A DNA stretch of 50,515 nt, from positions 1 through 50,515 of the IMG/VR virus record IMGVR_UViG_3300035698_005524, one strand, 5' to 3'. The position numbers and the translations under genes were made by a program. The DNA is from a virus. The notes beneath the pieces are model-generated. The model saw only the letters and a list, made by a program, of their open reading frames with translations, was not told the DNA's origin and searched no databases. This document shows positions 14,536 to 23,228 of the stretch, one piece after another. Position 1 is the first letter of the stretch; the number at the start of each line of letters is the position of its first letter.

Positions 14536-15433
14536 CGAGACACTCCTTTACCGGGTATTCGCGAAGAGAGTGGCGACTGGCCCTTCCCGCATGTCACTTG
14601 AGCGACTCCATGTAGTTCGCTTTCCCCCTGAGTACCACAGGTGGTCTCGACGCCTTGCCCTGCGCTACGTTGACGATGGGATCGTCGAGAGCCTCCTGCG
14701 TGCACGGCACGCGATAAGAGGCCGGATACGATTCACCAACCTGTCAGACAGACAGGTGAAAGATCAAGTTAACCAGGCGCTCGCCCCGATCCTCGGTCAT
14801 TACATTGGTGACAAGCCGGGCACGTCATCAGTGAAGAGTGTCCTTCAGGGACTCTACAAAGACGCGTACAACCTTGGCATCAGTACTGCATACGACGAGA
14901 TTGGCTTTTTCAGTAAAGCCGTCCCGTCGTTTTTTGGTCTTACAGACGCAGAAATCATCTCGTCAGTTTCTGAGAGGCTTGAACGGGTCGCTGAGTTTAC
15001 GACAGACACCATCATAACCGATTCAATCAGTATCATTCAGCGTGACCTGTTTCTTGGGGACAAAAGCATTCGCGAGGTACTGGACGCAATCGGTGACCTT
15101 GGTGCTGACATTCGCCGTGCTTGGCTGATAGTTCAGACAGAGACGCAAGCCGTTCTTAGCCGTGCCCGTCACGACATGTACTCTAGGAGTGGTGTTAGGC
15201 GGAAGAGGTGGCTCTCCGTGGGAGACGACCGGGTACGCGCGTCCCACGTTAGCAACGAGATGCAGGGGTGGATTCCCATAGGGTCTGCGTTCCAGAACGG
15301 ATCTGTGTATCCTGGGGACACCTCTGACGACGTGAACTGCCGGTGTGTTGTAGAGCCTGACCTCTCTGATACAGGTCTTATCCTTGATGTGTGGGAGGGT
15401 GGTGGAACACGGGGTTTTGCCCTTACCCCGTAA
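14510..15433 (+). CDS. head morphogenesis protein, SPP1 gp7/MuF type (307 aa)
   Basis: Minor head protein that associates with the portal. The C-terminal part holds the Phage_Mu_F signature: K-R-W-L-S-V-G-D-D-R-V-R-A-S-H followed about 35 residues later by P-G-D-T-S-D-D-V-N-C-R-C. ATG 14510 has GGAG seven bases upstream and lies inside the portal end; a longer open frame from 14426 would overlap more of the portal in another frame and is unlikely. The last 20 residues are extra to the domain and carry no effector motif I recognise. Confidence 0.85.
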   Translation: MPPKSLAVDETLLYRVFAKRVATGPSRMSLERLHVVRFPPEYHRWSRRLALRYVDDGIVESLLRARHAIRGRIRFTNLSDRQVKDQVNQALAPILGHYIGDKPGTSSVKSVLQGLYKDAYNLGISTAYDEIGFFSKAVPSFFGLTDAEIISSVSERLERVAEFTTDTIITDSISIIQRDLFLGDKSIREVLDAIGDLGADIRRAWLIVQTETQAVLSRARHDMYSRSGVRRKRWLSVGDDRVRASHVSNEMQGWIPIGSAFQNGSVYPGDTSDDVNCRCVVEPDLSDTGLILDVWEGGGTRGFALTP

Positions 15434-15436
15434 TCT

Positions 15437-15448
15437 GCAAACGTTTGC
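15437..15448. repeat. palindrome site 5 (exact), next to a promoter-like sequence
   Basis: Exact copy in the 63-base gap before the protease gene, two bases upstream of the -35-like TTGAAA. This placement suits an operator. Confidence 0.85.
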
Positions 15449-15450
15449 CT

Positions 15451-15478
15451 TTGAAAGCATAGTCACCAGAGCTATAGT
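15451..15478 (+). promoter_or_regulatory. possible promoter before the protease gene
   Basis: TTGAAA (15451-15456), 16 bases, TATAGT (15473-15478), both five of six matches to sigma70 consensus. The gap before the AAGGAGG site is very short, so the transcript would have almost no leader; that lowers confidence. Confidence 0.35.
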
Positions 15479-15496
15479 AGTTGAAGGAGGTCCTTT

Positions 15497-17176
15497 ATGA
15501 GCCGCAGATATTTTAATTTCCACGCCGCCGTCGAGAAAACATCAGGAGGTGAACGGTCCGTTAAGGGGTTCGTTTCCATGAATAACCCGGACAGGTCACA
15601 CGATGTGATCGCGCCCGAGTCGTTCAATCTCAAGCGGTTCATGGCAAACCCTCAGGTGATGGTGGACCATGACTACTGGAAGGACTCCAATGGCAATAAC
15701 CGTACTGTTGGCACAGTTGCCAACGCTACCGTGGCGACCCTCAAGGACATCAAGGACAAAGACAATTGGGGAGTCTTCGTTGAGGGCACTCAGGTTGACA
15801 CCTTCAACAAGGATCGGGTCCCCGAGGCTTTCAACGGCATCAAGGGCTTGTACGCGCAGATCGCCATTGGCATTGACGACGTGTGGCAGATGGTTAAGAC
15901 GGGGGAACTCAACAGTTTCTCATGGCGTGGCTTTGTCACCATGGCCAAGGTAGTGATCAATGACGTTGAACATTACGTCACCAAGACCATTGATCTTCTC
16001 GAAGTGAGCCTTGTCCACATCCCCGACAACTTCCTCGCGACGTTTGAGATTGCGAAGTCCGTCAAGGGCGGCACGGATCTCATTCGCCGGAAGGATGCTG
16101 AAGAACTCATCGTCCAGCGCGTGACCTTTTCGTCAGACGTTTTTACTGAGTCCAGTGCGAAGGAGTGGCTTGTACGCAATGGATTTGAGACAGAAACCTT
16201 GCAAAGCATGAAGGGTGAGTTCGTCGCGGAGCAAGTAGACGCCGACACACTCGACCCAGAAATGGCTCTTACGATGCAGGTCGCTACAGGCGTGCAGGTA
16301 CTTGTTGCGCGGGAAATGCGTGAAAAGGGCTTGACAAACGCCAAAGGAGCAGGTCATAGTAACGGAGAACTCACGAACCTTTCGGAGTTGACTGACCTAC
16401 TCCGAGAAAAAGGTCTGAACAACGCGCCTAACGCGCCGGAGGACAATATGCCGAAGACACCCGCAGAACTACTCGCTGAAGAAGCCGAGAAGAAGCTGGC
16501 AGACGAAGCTGCCACGAAGAAGACGGCAGACGAAGCGGAAGCCACGAATGCTGCGAAGAAGACGGCAGACGAGGCCGGGTTTATTCTTGAGGGCTTTGAC
16601 GGCTTCACCGCTGACGACATTGCCAAGGCTCTCGTTCTCCTCCAGTCCACGAAGAAGTTGGACGACGAAGCTTTCACCACGGCTCCCGAAAAGGGCAGTG
16701 ACCTTTATCTGGTTCTGGAACAACTCAAGGGCCTGTTTGACAGCAAGTCCGCTGAGAAGTCCACCACAGACATGAGCGCGATTGTTGCTGACATCGCGGC
16801 CAAGACGTCGGAGAACGTCGCGGCTGGCCTCTCGGATGTGGTCAAGAGCCTGACAGACGTAGTCGGCAAACTGGCTGACGGTATGGAAACGGAAACGGAA
16901 CCGAAAACGGAAGCGGAAAAAGCTGCCGACGCAGAAGCTGCCAAGAAGGTAGTTGACGCAGAAGCTGCGAAGAAGACAGCGGAAGAGACACCTGCTGAGA
17001 CCGAGTTTGCCAAGTCCCTCAAGGACCAGCTTACCCAGCTTAACACGCGGGTTGAGCAGATGACGAAGAGTGTTGCCACTCCTCCGACGAAGCGGGAAGA
17101 AGGCGGCAACTCGACTGATGGCAAGAATCCGAATGAAGTCTTTGGAGACGCCAACTGGCCTTTCGGCGGTAAGTAA
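15497..17176 (+). CDS. prohead protease fused to scaffold-like domain (559 aa)
   Basis: Residues about 8-190 are an HK97-type (U35) protease: M-V-D-H-D-Y-W (His 58), G-E-L-N-S-F-S-W-R-G-F (Ser near 140-142) and L-L-E-V-S-L-V. From about residue 300 to 525 the chain is Ala/Lys/Asp/Glu-rich, with near repeats of K-K-T-A-D-E-A and A-E-A-A-K-K, and probably a long coiled coil like scaffolding proteins that are cleaved out during maturation. The short C-terminal end (W-P-F-G-G-K) may contact the capsid protein. ATG 15497 has AAGGAGG upstream. No separate scaffold gene lies before the capsid gene, which supports the fusion. Confidence 0.85.
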   Translation: MSRRYFNFHAAVEKTSGGERSVKGFVSMNNPDRSHDVIAPESFNLKRFMANPQVMVDHDYWKDSNGNNRTVGTVANATVATLKDIKDKDNWGVFVEGTQVDTFNKDRVPEAFNGIKGLYAQIAIGIDDVWQMVKTGELNSFSWRGFVTMAKVVINDVEHYVTKTIDLLEVSLVHIPDNFLATFEIAKSVKGGTDLIRRKDAEELIVQRVTFSSDVFTESSAKEWLVRNGFETETLQSMKGEFVAEQVDADTLDPEMALTMQVATGVQVLVAREMREKGLTNAKGAGHSNGELTNLSELTDLLREKGLNNAPNAPEDNMPKTPAELLAEEAEKKLADEAATKKTADEAEATNAAKKTADEAGFILEGFDGFTADDIAKALVLLQSTKKLDDEAFTTAPEKGSDLYLVLEQLKGLFDSKSAEKSTTDMSAIVADIAAKTSENVAAGLSDVVKSLTDVVGKLADGMETETEPKTEAEKAADAEAAKKVVDAEAAKKTAEETPAETEFAKSLKDQLTQLNTRVEQMTKSVATPPTKREEGGNSTDGKNPNEVFGDANWPFGGK

Positions 17177-17236
17177 GCTGACTGGCCTTGTTACCACTGA
17201 TCAAGCGCTGAATGATAGACCTTTGAGGAGACTGCG

Positions 17237-18229
17237 ATGAGCAACAAACTGAGTGCCGCATGGCTGATGAGCAAGGCCGCTGTTGACGAGGCGATCCTGC
17301 CCAATTCCATCCTGAACCGCCAACAGAGTGACCGGTTCATCGACCTTGTGATTGACTACTCAGTCTTGATCAAGAAGATCCGCAATGTGCGGGTCAACCA
17401 CCCCAAGGGCGAAATCAACAAGCTGAACATCGGCGCCATCGTCACTGAGGGTGCGAGCAGCACGACCAGCGCCACGACGCGGTCGCCCACTGAGAGCAAG
17501 GTCGAATACGACATGGTCAAGTACCGGTCTGCCTTCGACTTGACCACGGACTTCGTTGAGGATAACATCCAAGGCGACACCGTGCGTGACCTGCTCGTCA
17601 ACATGTTCACGAAGCGCATTGCGGTCGACCTCGAATACGCAGCCATTGAGGGTGACGACGCCCTCGTTACCGGTGACGCCGCAACCGACATCAACAACCT
17701 CCTTGGTGTCAACGACGGGATCTGCAAGATCCTCACGGCGGATGTTCCCGCCGCGCAACAGGTTGACGCGGCTGGCGCTGCTTCCAGCAAGAAGCTCTTC
17801 CACAAAATGAAGCGCGCCATTCCGGCCCGCTTCCGCGTGGCGAAGCCCGACTACCGGTGGGTCGTTGGGGCGAGCGTGTGGGACAAGTGGGAGCTCGACA
17901 TGAGTGACCGGGCTACGGCTCTCGGTGACGCTGGTACGCAGGGCTCGGCGCACAGCCGTCCCTTCGGCATCAACATGTGTGAGGTGCCCCTCATGCCTGA
18001 GGACCTCTCCATCGGGACATCCATCACGGACGGGACGAAGCTCGTCCTGTCTCCCTTGGACAACTTCATCTGGTTCATCCAGCGTGACATCACCATTGAG
18101 TGGGATCGCCAGCCCCGTTCCGACTCGTGGGAAGTGACCATCCATACCCGGACGGACGTGCAGGTCGAGGACTCCAACATGGTCATCCTCGGCAACAACG
18201 TGTCCGAGACCGGAACCGACTACGCATGA
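17237..18229 (+). CDS. major capsid protein, HK97 fold (330 aa)
   Basis: Main shell protein. Its place directly after the protease-scaffold gene, its length and its layout (N-terminal helical arm, E-loop region near 60-100, long spine helix near 105-140, C-terminal P-domain ending in V-Q-V-E-D-S-N-M-V-I-L) fit HK97-fold capsid proteins, nearest to the P2-like group by eye. The codon use is C/G-ending and more regular than neighbours, as expected for a highly expressed gene. A terminator follows. Confidence 0.85.
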   Translation: MSNKLSAAWLMSKAAVDEAILPNSILNRQQSDRFIDLVIDYSVLIKKIRNVRVNHPKGEINKLNIGAIVTEGASSTTSATTRSPTESKVEYDMVKYRSAFDLTTDFVEDNIQGDTVRDLLVNMFTKRIAVDLEYAAIEGDDALVTGDAATDINNLLGVNDGICKILTADVPAAQQVDAAGAASSKKLFHKMKRAIPARFRVAKPDYRWVVGASVWDKWELDMSDRATALGDAGTQGSAHSRPFGINMCEVPLMPEDLSIGTSITDGTKLVLSPLDNFIWFIQRDITIEWDRQPRSDSWEVTIHTRTDVQVEDSNMVILGNNVSETGTDYA

Positions 18230-18267
18230 GCGTAGTTCGGGCAGATTAGCCCAGGCAACCGGAGCGA

Positions 18268-18305
18268 GGCCCGCCCTTTCACAGGGGTGGGCCTTTCTCT
18301 TTCTA
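18268..18305 (+). terminator. rho-independent-like terminator after the capsid gene
   Basis: GGCCCGCCC pairs with GGGTGGGCC (one G-T wobble) around an eight-base loop, followed by TTTCTCTTTCT. It separates the capsid gene from the methyltransferase gene and would limit or attenuate read-through. Confidence 0.6.
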
Positions 18306-18316
18306 GGGAGTAAGAA

Positions 18317-18838
18317 ATGGCAAGGTACCACTCACTGGAGCGCGTTATCCGTAGGCCACTGGGGTCAGGGAGTCTCTTGGGGGTCGAGGTGGGTTGTGAC
18401 GAGGGGGAGACGTCCGAACACCTTTTACGCGTCTTCCCTGCTCTCGCACTGCACTGCGTAGACCCCTGGGCGGCTTACGAAGGGGACGACTGGTTTAGCC
18501 GGGCCAGGCGGGACGCCATAAGGTCCCATGCACGCTGGCACAGGCGCGTTCTTCCCTACTGGAGACGCGTCAGTGAACACCGGATGATGAGTGAGGACGC
18601 TGCGTGCGTTCTTTGGAACGTTAAGTTCGACTTTGTATTCATCGATGGCAACCATCAGTATGCCTGGGTAAAGCGTGACATTGAGGCGTGGTTGCCACTC
18701 ATTAGGTCTGGGGGGCTCCTTGTTGGTCACGACTACACTAACCAGCCTTACGGCGAAGGTGTGATAAGGGCTGTGAAGGAAAAGTTTACCAACGTGCAAC
18801 TTGCTACTAACATGGTATGGTACGTGCAGGTTGACTAA
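18317..18838 (+). CDS. class I SAM-dependent methyltransferase (173 aa)
   Basis: Motif I (L-L-G-V-E-V-G-C-D-E-G, residues 20-30) binds S-adenosylmethionine. F-D-F-V-F-I-D-G-N-H-Q-Y near 104-115 and S-G-G-L-L-V-G-H-D-Y at 131-140 are typical of the Methyltransf_24 group, whose members often modify sugars or cell-surface molecules. It lies between the capsid terminator and the giant glycosyltransferase, so a sugar acceptor is plausible but inferred. AGGGAG lies seven bases before the start. Confidence 0.8.
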   Translation: MARYHSLERVIRRPLGSGSLLGVEVGCDEGETSEHLLRVFPALALHCVDPWAAYEGDDWFSRARRDAIRSHARWHRRVLPYWRRVSEHRMMSEDAACVLWNVKFDFVFIDGNHQYAWVKRDIEAWLPLIRSGGLLVGHDYTNQPYGEGVIRAVKEKFTNVQLATNMVWYVQVD

Positions 18839-18855
18839 GCAGTAAGGAGTAGAGT

Positions 18856-21777
18856 ATGAAGACATTGGTACTGACCCGGAATGGTGGTTATCGGACTCCC
18901 ATAAGCAAGCAAATCGTAGAGCCGGGTAAGTCGTTTAACGTCATTGACGAGGAGGCAGAGCTTCTGCTCCGAACGGGGAACTTCGCTCTCACTGACGACA
19001 CCCCCGCGCTCCCCACCAGTGCAGGTCTCCAGACACTCCCCCTTGACTGGCGTGGTCTCAATATCCTTGTGAAGTGCGTCGGTGGTATCGGGGACGCTCT
19101 TATTGCGTCGGCGGTCACGACTACCCTCAAGGAACAAACGTGCTCTGTCACGATGTCAGTCAGCCAGTCTGCCCGGGAGTTCATTCACCTTGTTACTACC
19201 GTTGACTCCGTAGTTACTGGTGGTGCGAGTGCCGGATACGACGTGGTCATAGACCTGACGGGGTTCCTGCTTAAGAATCCGCGTGAAGTTGTTGATGAAG
19301 ACTTCTACGCACGTGCTATGTCCGTGTCGGGCCTCGGTGAGAAGACCTTTAGGCTCCCCGCGCTCCAAACCGGCATGGCGTCCCGGCAACTCCTGTCTCA
19401 GACCAACCAGCTTCGCAATATTGTTGCGATCCACGTCGACGCCAGCGCGGACCACCGTTGCTGGTCTGACGAGAGGTGGCAGAAGGTTATTGATAACATT
19501 CCGAAGAACTACCTCAAGGTTGTCCTTGGGAAGAACGGTGGGGGCCGATTCAGTGGGGTTCAGGACGGAACCCATTTGTCACCGCGCGAACAGGTGCTGG
19601 TCGTCAAGGCTGCTCGCTTCCTTCTCTGCGTTGACAGCGTGTTCATGCACGTCGGTGGGATTGTGGGGACTGAAACGTTTGTTGTGTTTGGACCGTCAAA
19701 GCAGCACGCAGTGGCTGCGCGCTACCCGAGTGTGCACCCTATCAAGGTACCGGCTTCTTGCCAGTGTGGCCCTCTGCTTCGCCCTCAGGACTGTCAGCAC
19801 GGCTTCCAGTGCATGTTGAGTGTCAGGGTGCCCGATGTGCTCCGCGCCATTCAGAAGTACCTCGGAAGGCGCCACGCGAGCGTTTCCAGTGTTGTGACGG
19901 GAGGCCGGGTATCAAACGTGGCTCCCGCGCTCAACCGGAACACACGAGTCGCGTTCGTATTTCCTCACCTTATCCTTGGCGGTGGTGAAACGAGTATGAT
20001 GCAGGTTGCGGAGGGTTTGTCCAAGTACTTTGACTTGCAAACGTTTGCCGTGAATGCCTGGGAGAGCCCCGGAGTTCCCATGATCAAAGAGGAGATCAAG
20101 GAGAGGCTTAACGCACTCATCTTGAAACCCTCGGAAGTCAGCGCCAGCCTGTTTGACGGGTTTGACGTTGTGGTCTTTTACGGGTACCTCGATGCTGTTC
20201 CGAAGGCGCTCTCTGAAATGGTGGAACGCCCGACGACTGTCCGGGTTGTGCACACGCACTTCGAGGAAGAGGGCGTCAAGTTCCATGAGAAGTGGAAGGA
20301 AGTCATTGACCAAACTGTGTGTGTCTCCCCCGTCATTGCTGACCAGATCCCGGGGGCTGTTTTCATACCGAACCCGGTTGACGCATCAAAGCTTGACGGG
20401 GTGACGTTCGACTTGTTTGAGAACAAGCTTCCAACTATCGGGTACCTGGGGCGCCTGGACTTCAACAAGCGCGTGCGTTGGCTCGTGGCCAACCTCAAAC
20501 ACATTAAATGCAACCTCGCTATCCAGGGGCTCAACAGTGATCAGCTTACCATGAAGGACCTCATTGCGCTCGCGGCACACCACGGGGTGACCGACCGGGT
20601 CAGGTTCCTTGACCAGAGCCGAAACGTCGGGACGTTCCTCAATTCGATAGACGCCCTTGTGTTGGTCTCGAAGCAGGAGGCGTTGCCCATGGTCGTACTG
20701 GAAGCAGCGTGGGTTGGGAAGCCCGTTATATCTACTCCGGTGGGCGCTTTGCCGACTCTGTTCAAGGACACAATCAACTTTCTCGACATGGACGGTGGAG
20801 CACCTGTAATTGAGAGCCTCCGTGTCAAGGCTCGTGACGCCCGCCGCCTCAAGTGGAAGGGGCTCAACAAACAGGTCCACGCAACGTGCGCCACTGATGT
20901 AGTAGTTGACCAGTACCGTGTGGTCATCCGCGAGGCGTTCGGCAAGTCTTTCGTTGACCCTGTGCAGGATGGCCCTATTGTCTTGTCTCGTTGGGGAGGC
21001 CTTGGTGACGTGATCATGTCGTCTGCGGCTATCCGGCGTATCAACGAGACCTTACCAACAACACCAGTCACCCTGGAGACGTGCGAAGACATGGCCCCGG
21101 TTATGGCCCGCACGTTTCCGAACATACACGTCGTGTCTAAGGGCGAGGTTCAGGGCGTCAAGCTCGAACTCGACTACCACAACTGCTGGGAGACTGGCAA
21201 GCACGCCATTGAAGGCCTTGGTGGCAAGATGGCGGAAGTTGGTGTTACACCCTCGTCAGGCTTCCTCGGGGGTCGCGCACGGAGGAACAGCGTTTCGATT
21301 TTCACACACTCATCCCGGCACGGGAGCATTCGCTTGAAGGAGTGGCCTGTTGCCCTTTGGGAAGAGCTTGCCAAGATGCTGAAGAAGCTGAAGTACCAAG
21401 TTGTGCAGATTGACCACGTCAGCACACCACGCATGCCCTTCGCCGTAGATGCACGTGTAGACAGCGTTGACGCTCTCTTCGGGCAGGTACACCGCGCAGA
21501 GCACGTCGTAACCGTAGAGGGCCTCATAGGCCACATGGCGTGGTGTCTCAACAAGCCTGTCGTCGTAGTACAGGGCAGTGCGTCTAATCCCAACGTGGTG
21601 TCTTACCCGATCCACGCCCACGTGACGGGAGCCTCAGACTGTCGCTGTAACGGCAGTATCCACGAGGCGCTCGTAGGGGAAAAGTGTTCTGGCAAGGCAC
21701 GCTCCGTGGATTGCATGGCGAGTATCTCTCCACTCAGCGTTATCAAGGCACTGCGTGAACAGGGCCTTCGGCCTTGA
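18856..21777 (+). CDS. three-domain glycosyltransferase fusion, GT9-GT4-GT9-like (973 aa)
   Basis: Residues about 1-50 resemble the small phage protein found near capsid genes ('V-E-P-G-K-S-F-N-V-I-D-E-E-A'). Residues 68-345 resemble a GT9/heptosyltransferase fold (V-K-C-V-G-G-I-G-D-A-L near 72-82, conserved Cys near its end). Residues about 360-690 are a GT4/GT-B enzyme with G-G-G-E-T-S and the donor site E-A-L-P-M-V-V-L-E-A near 608. Residues about 704-973 are a second GT9-like unit (R-W-G-G-L-G-D-V-I). It probably adds several sugars in sequence. It sits between head and connector genes rather than in the main glycan block. Confidence 0.75.
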   Translation: MKTLVLTRNGGYRTPISKQIVEPGKSFNVIDEEAELLLRTGNFALTDDTPALPTSAGLQTLPLDWRGLNILVKCVGGIGDALIASAVTTTLKEQTCSVTMSVSQSAREFIHLVTTVDSVVTGGASAGYDVVIDLTGFLLKNPREVVDEDFYARAMSVSGLGEKTFRLPALQTGMASRQLLSQTNQLRNIVAIHVDASADHRCWSDERWQKVIDNIPKNYLKVVLGKNGGGRFSGVQDGTHLSPREQVLVVKAARFLLCVDSVFMHVGGIVGTETFVVFGPSKQHAVAARYPSVHPIKVPASCQCGPLLRPQDCQHGFQCMLSVRVPDVLRAIQKYLGRRHASVSSVVTGGRVSNVAPALNRNTRVAFVFPHLILGGGETSMMQVAEGLSKYFDLQTFAVNAWESPGVPMIKEEIKERLNALILKPSEVSASLFDGFDVVVFYGYLDAVPKALSEMVERPTTVRVVHTHFEEEGVKFHEKWKEVIDQTVCVSPVIADQIPGAVFIPNPVDASKLDGVTFDLFENKLPTIGYLGRLDFNKRVRWLVANLKHIKCNLAIQGLNSDQLTMKDLIALAAHHGVTDRVRFLDQSRNVGTFLNSIDALVLVSKQEALPMVVLEAAWVGKPVISTPVGALPTLFKDTINFLDMDGGAPVIESLRVKARDARRLKWKGLNKQVHATCATDVVVDQYRVVIREAFGKSFVDPVQDGPIVLSRWGGLGDVIMSSAAIRRINETLPTTPVTLETCEDMAPVMARTFPNIHVVSKGEVQGVKLELDYHNCWETGKHAIEGLGGKMAEVGVTPSSGFLGGRARRNSVSIFTHSSRHGSIRLKEWPVALWEELAKMLKKLKYQVVQIDHVSTPRMPFAVDARVDSVDALFGQVHRAEHVVTVEGLIGHMAWCLNKPVVVVQGSASNPNVVSYPIHAHVTGASDCRCNGSIHEALVGEKCSGKARSVDCMASISPLSVIKALREQGLRP
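20037..20048. repeat. palindrome site 6 (exact)
   Basis: Exact copy in the central GT4 part of the fusion gene, read as L-Q-T-F-A. Confidence 0.85.
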
Positions 21778-21818
21778 CTTGTGGCTCACTTCGGCCTATC
21801 TTTTTAGGGAGGTGAAGC

Positions 21819-22532
21819 ATGAGCAACTATACTACCGTAGATGACCTTAAAGAGTTTAGACCGGCAGGCAGTGATGAGGCACTGGATTTTTCTGACTTCT
21901 CTGATGAGGAGTTACAGGTCATTCTTGACCAGGTTGAGGCGCTTTATGAGGCTGCTCTCAATGACAAGTTCTACTCGTTCACTGAGACTGTTCTGGTTGA
22001 TGGTAACGGCCAGCATTTGCTGTCGCTCCCTGAACACGCAATGTTTCCGTACAGCATTCTGACATTGACGTCTGTGCAGGAAATGGGTTTCAACCAGACG
22101 GACGTGCTCACCGCGTACGTTCTCGGAACTGACGTGCAGAACGACGCACACGCTATCTACACGAACACCAATGAACGGGCTACTGCCAGGCAATACGTCG
22201 GTAGTCAGAGGCGTTTTCCCAAGGGAGTCAGGAACATAAAGGTGATTGGAACCTTCGGTCACTCCGTTACGCCGGACCCGCTCATTCGGGCGGTACACCA
22301 GCTTGCAGTTGCCTGGTCGATTGGGGAAGACGAAGCCGGGTTCAGCCCATCAGCGGGGGGCACTGGTGTGAAACAACAGCAGTGGCAGGACTACATGGTG
22401 ACCTTTGGCCTTTCTCGGGCCGCATCCGAGCGCATGAACAGGGGCGTCGTGAATATCACGGGGTACCTTGACATCGACAGAGTTCTCACGCAGTACATGA
22501 ACTACGCGGGCCTGATGTTCGCAATTCTTTGA
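21819..22532 (+). CDS. head-tail connector-like protein (237 aa)
   Basis: Starts with T-T-V-D-D-L-K-E-F and an acidic helical segment, then a beta region, then P-K-G-V-R-N-I-K-V-I-G-T-F-G near residue 135 followed by P-L-I-R-A-V-H-Q-L-A. This is the layout of connector proteins related to HK97 gp6 that bind below the portal. The strong ribosome site (AGGGAGGTG) suggests good expression. Somewhat longer than typical members. Confidence 0.65.
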   Translation: MSNYTTVDDLKEFRPAGSDEALDFSDFSDEELQVILDQVEALYEAALNDKFYSFTETVLVDGNGQHLLSLPEHAMFPYSILTLTSVQEMGFNQTDVLTAYVLGTDVQNDAHAIYTNTNERATARQYVGSQRRFPKGVRNIKVIGTFGHSVTPDPLIRAVHQLAVAWSIGEDEAGFSPSAGGTGVKQQQWQDYMVTFGLSRAASERMNRGVVNITGYLDIDRVLTQYMNYAGLMFAIL

Positions 22533-22543
22533 GGAGATGGCAG

Positions 22544-22861
22544 ATGAGTGACCGCTTCAAGATTGGGCAGCCCGCAAACGCAATTCGCACGGCGATCCAG
22601 ACGTTTACGGCAGGCGGCGAGGCAATTGACCTTACCTTCTTGAACCACGAAGACGACCCGGTTTCGTTCTACGTTAGAGTCAAGACCGGCACCGCAGAGA
22701 TACGGGGGTACGAGTCCGCTGATGACTTCGTTGAGTTTGGCACGGCTGTCACTATCGACGTGGACTTCAATAAGCTGGGGGGCCGCGTGCCGATCATCCG
22801 AGGCGTAGGGGGGTCGGCGGTCGTCCACATCATTGCGTCGGTCTACCGGAGGGACTCCTGA
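22544..22861 (+). CDS. hypothetical virion-region protein (105 aa)
   Basis: ATG 22544 has GAGGAG seven bases upstream; a TTG five codons earlier is less likely. Beta-rich; could be a small connector or capsid decoration protein by position. TGATG overlap with the next gene. Confidence 0.6.
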   Translation: MSDRFKIGQPANAIRTAIQTFTAGGEAIDLTFLNHEDDPVSFYVRVKTGTAEIRGYESADDFVEFGTAVTIDVDFNKLGGRVPIIRGVGGSAVVHIIASVYRRDS

Positions 22862-23208
22862 TGAGTGTTAAGAGCGCAGAAAGCGGCGGCGGGACTCCCA
22901 GTCCTGCCCTTTTCGCTGATCAGGAACTCTCGTCTGCTGGCACGGCTACTGCTGTGGACGGGCGGAAGTGGGTGAGGTGTGACACAGACGGCGGTGCATT
23001 CCCGCTGGCACTCCCCTCTGCGGCAGAAGAGGCTGCGTGCGAACTGCTGATTCAGAATGTCGGGTCGAACATCCTGACTTACGTACCTGATGGGGTGGAA
23101 ACAGTTAATGACATTTCAGGGAGCCAGACCATTGTGTCGAAGTTTGGTATGTCACACCTGAAGAGCAACGGCGTCAACTGGGAAGTGGCTTCAGAAGTCA
23201 CACCGTAA
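22861..23208 (+). CDS. hypothetical virion-region protein (115 aa)
   Basis: Short beta-rich protein beginning in the stop of the previous gene. The pattern of small hydrophobic strands and Gly/Ser loops resembles domains found in phage fibres and capsid decorations, but I cannot place it. Its neighbour is the large fibre gene, so a virion surface role is likely. Confidence 0.55.
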   Translation: MSVKSAESGGGTPSPALFADQELSSAGTATAVDGRKWVRCDTDGGAFPLALPSAAEEAACELLIQNVGSNILTYVPDGVETVNDISGSQTIVSKFGMSHLKSNGVNWEVASEVTP

Positions 23209-23228
23209 AGGACCGAGGAAAAAACACC

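Noticed and set aside
17360-18331. Long 323-codon open frame antisense to the capsid gene
   Set aside because: Shadow frame created by the C/G-rich third positions of the capsid gene; no ribosome site and no recognisable protein.
21774-21802. TTGACT-17-TATCTT promoter-like pair before the connector gene
   Set aside because: The predicted start would fall on the ribosome site itself, leaving no leader; probably chance overlap of the gene end and the ribosome site region.
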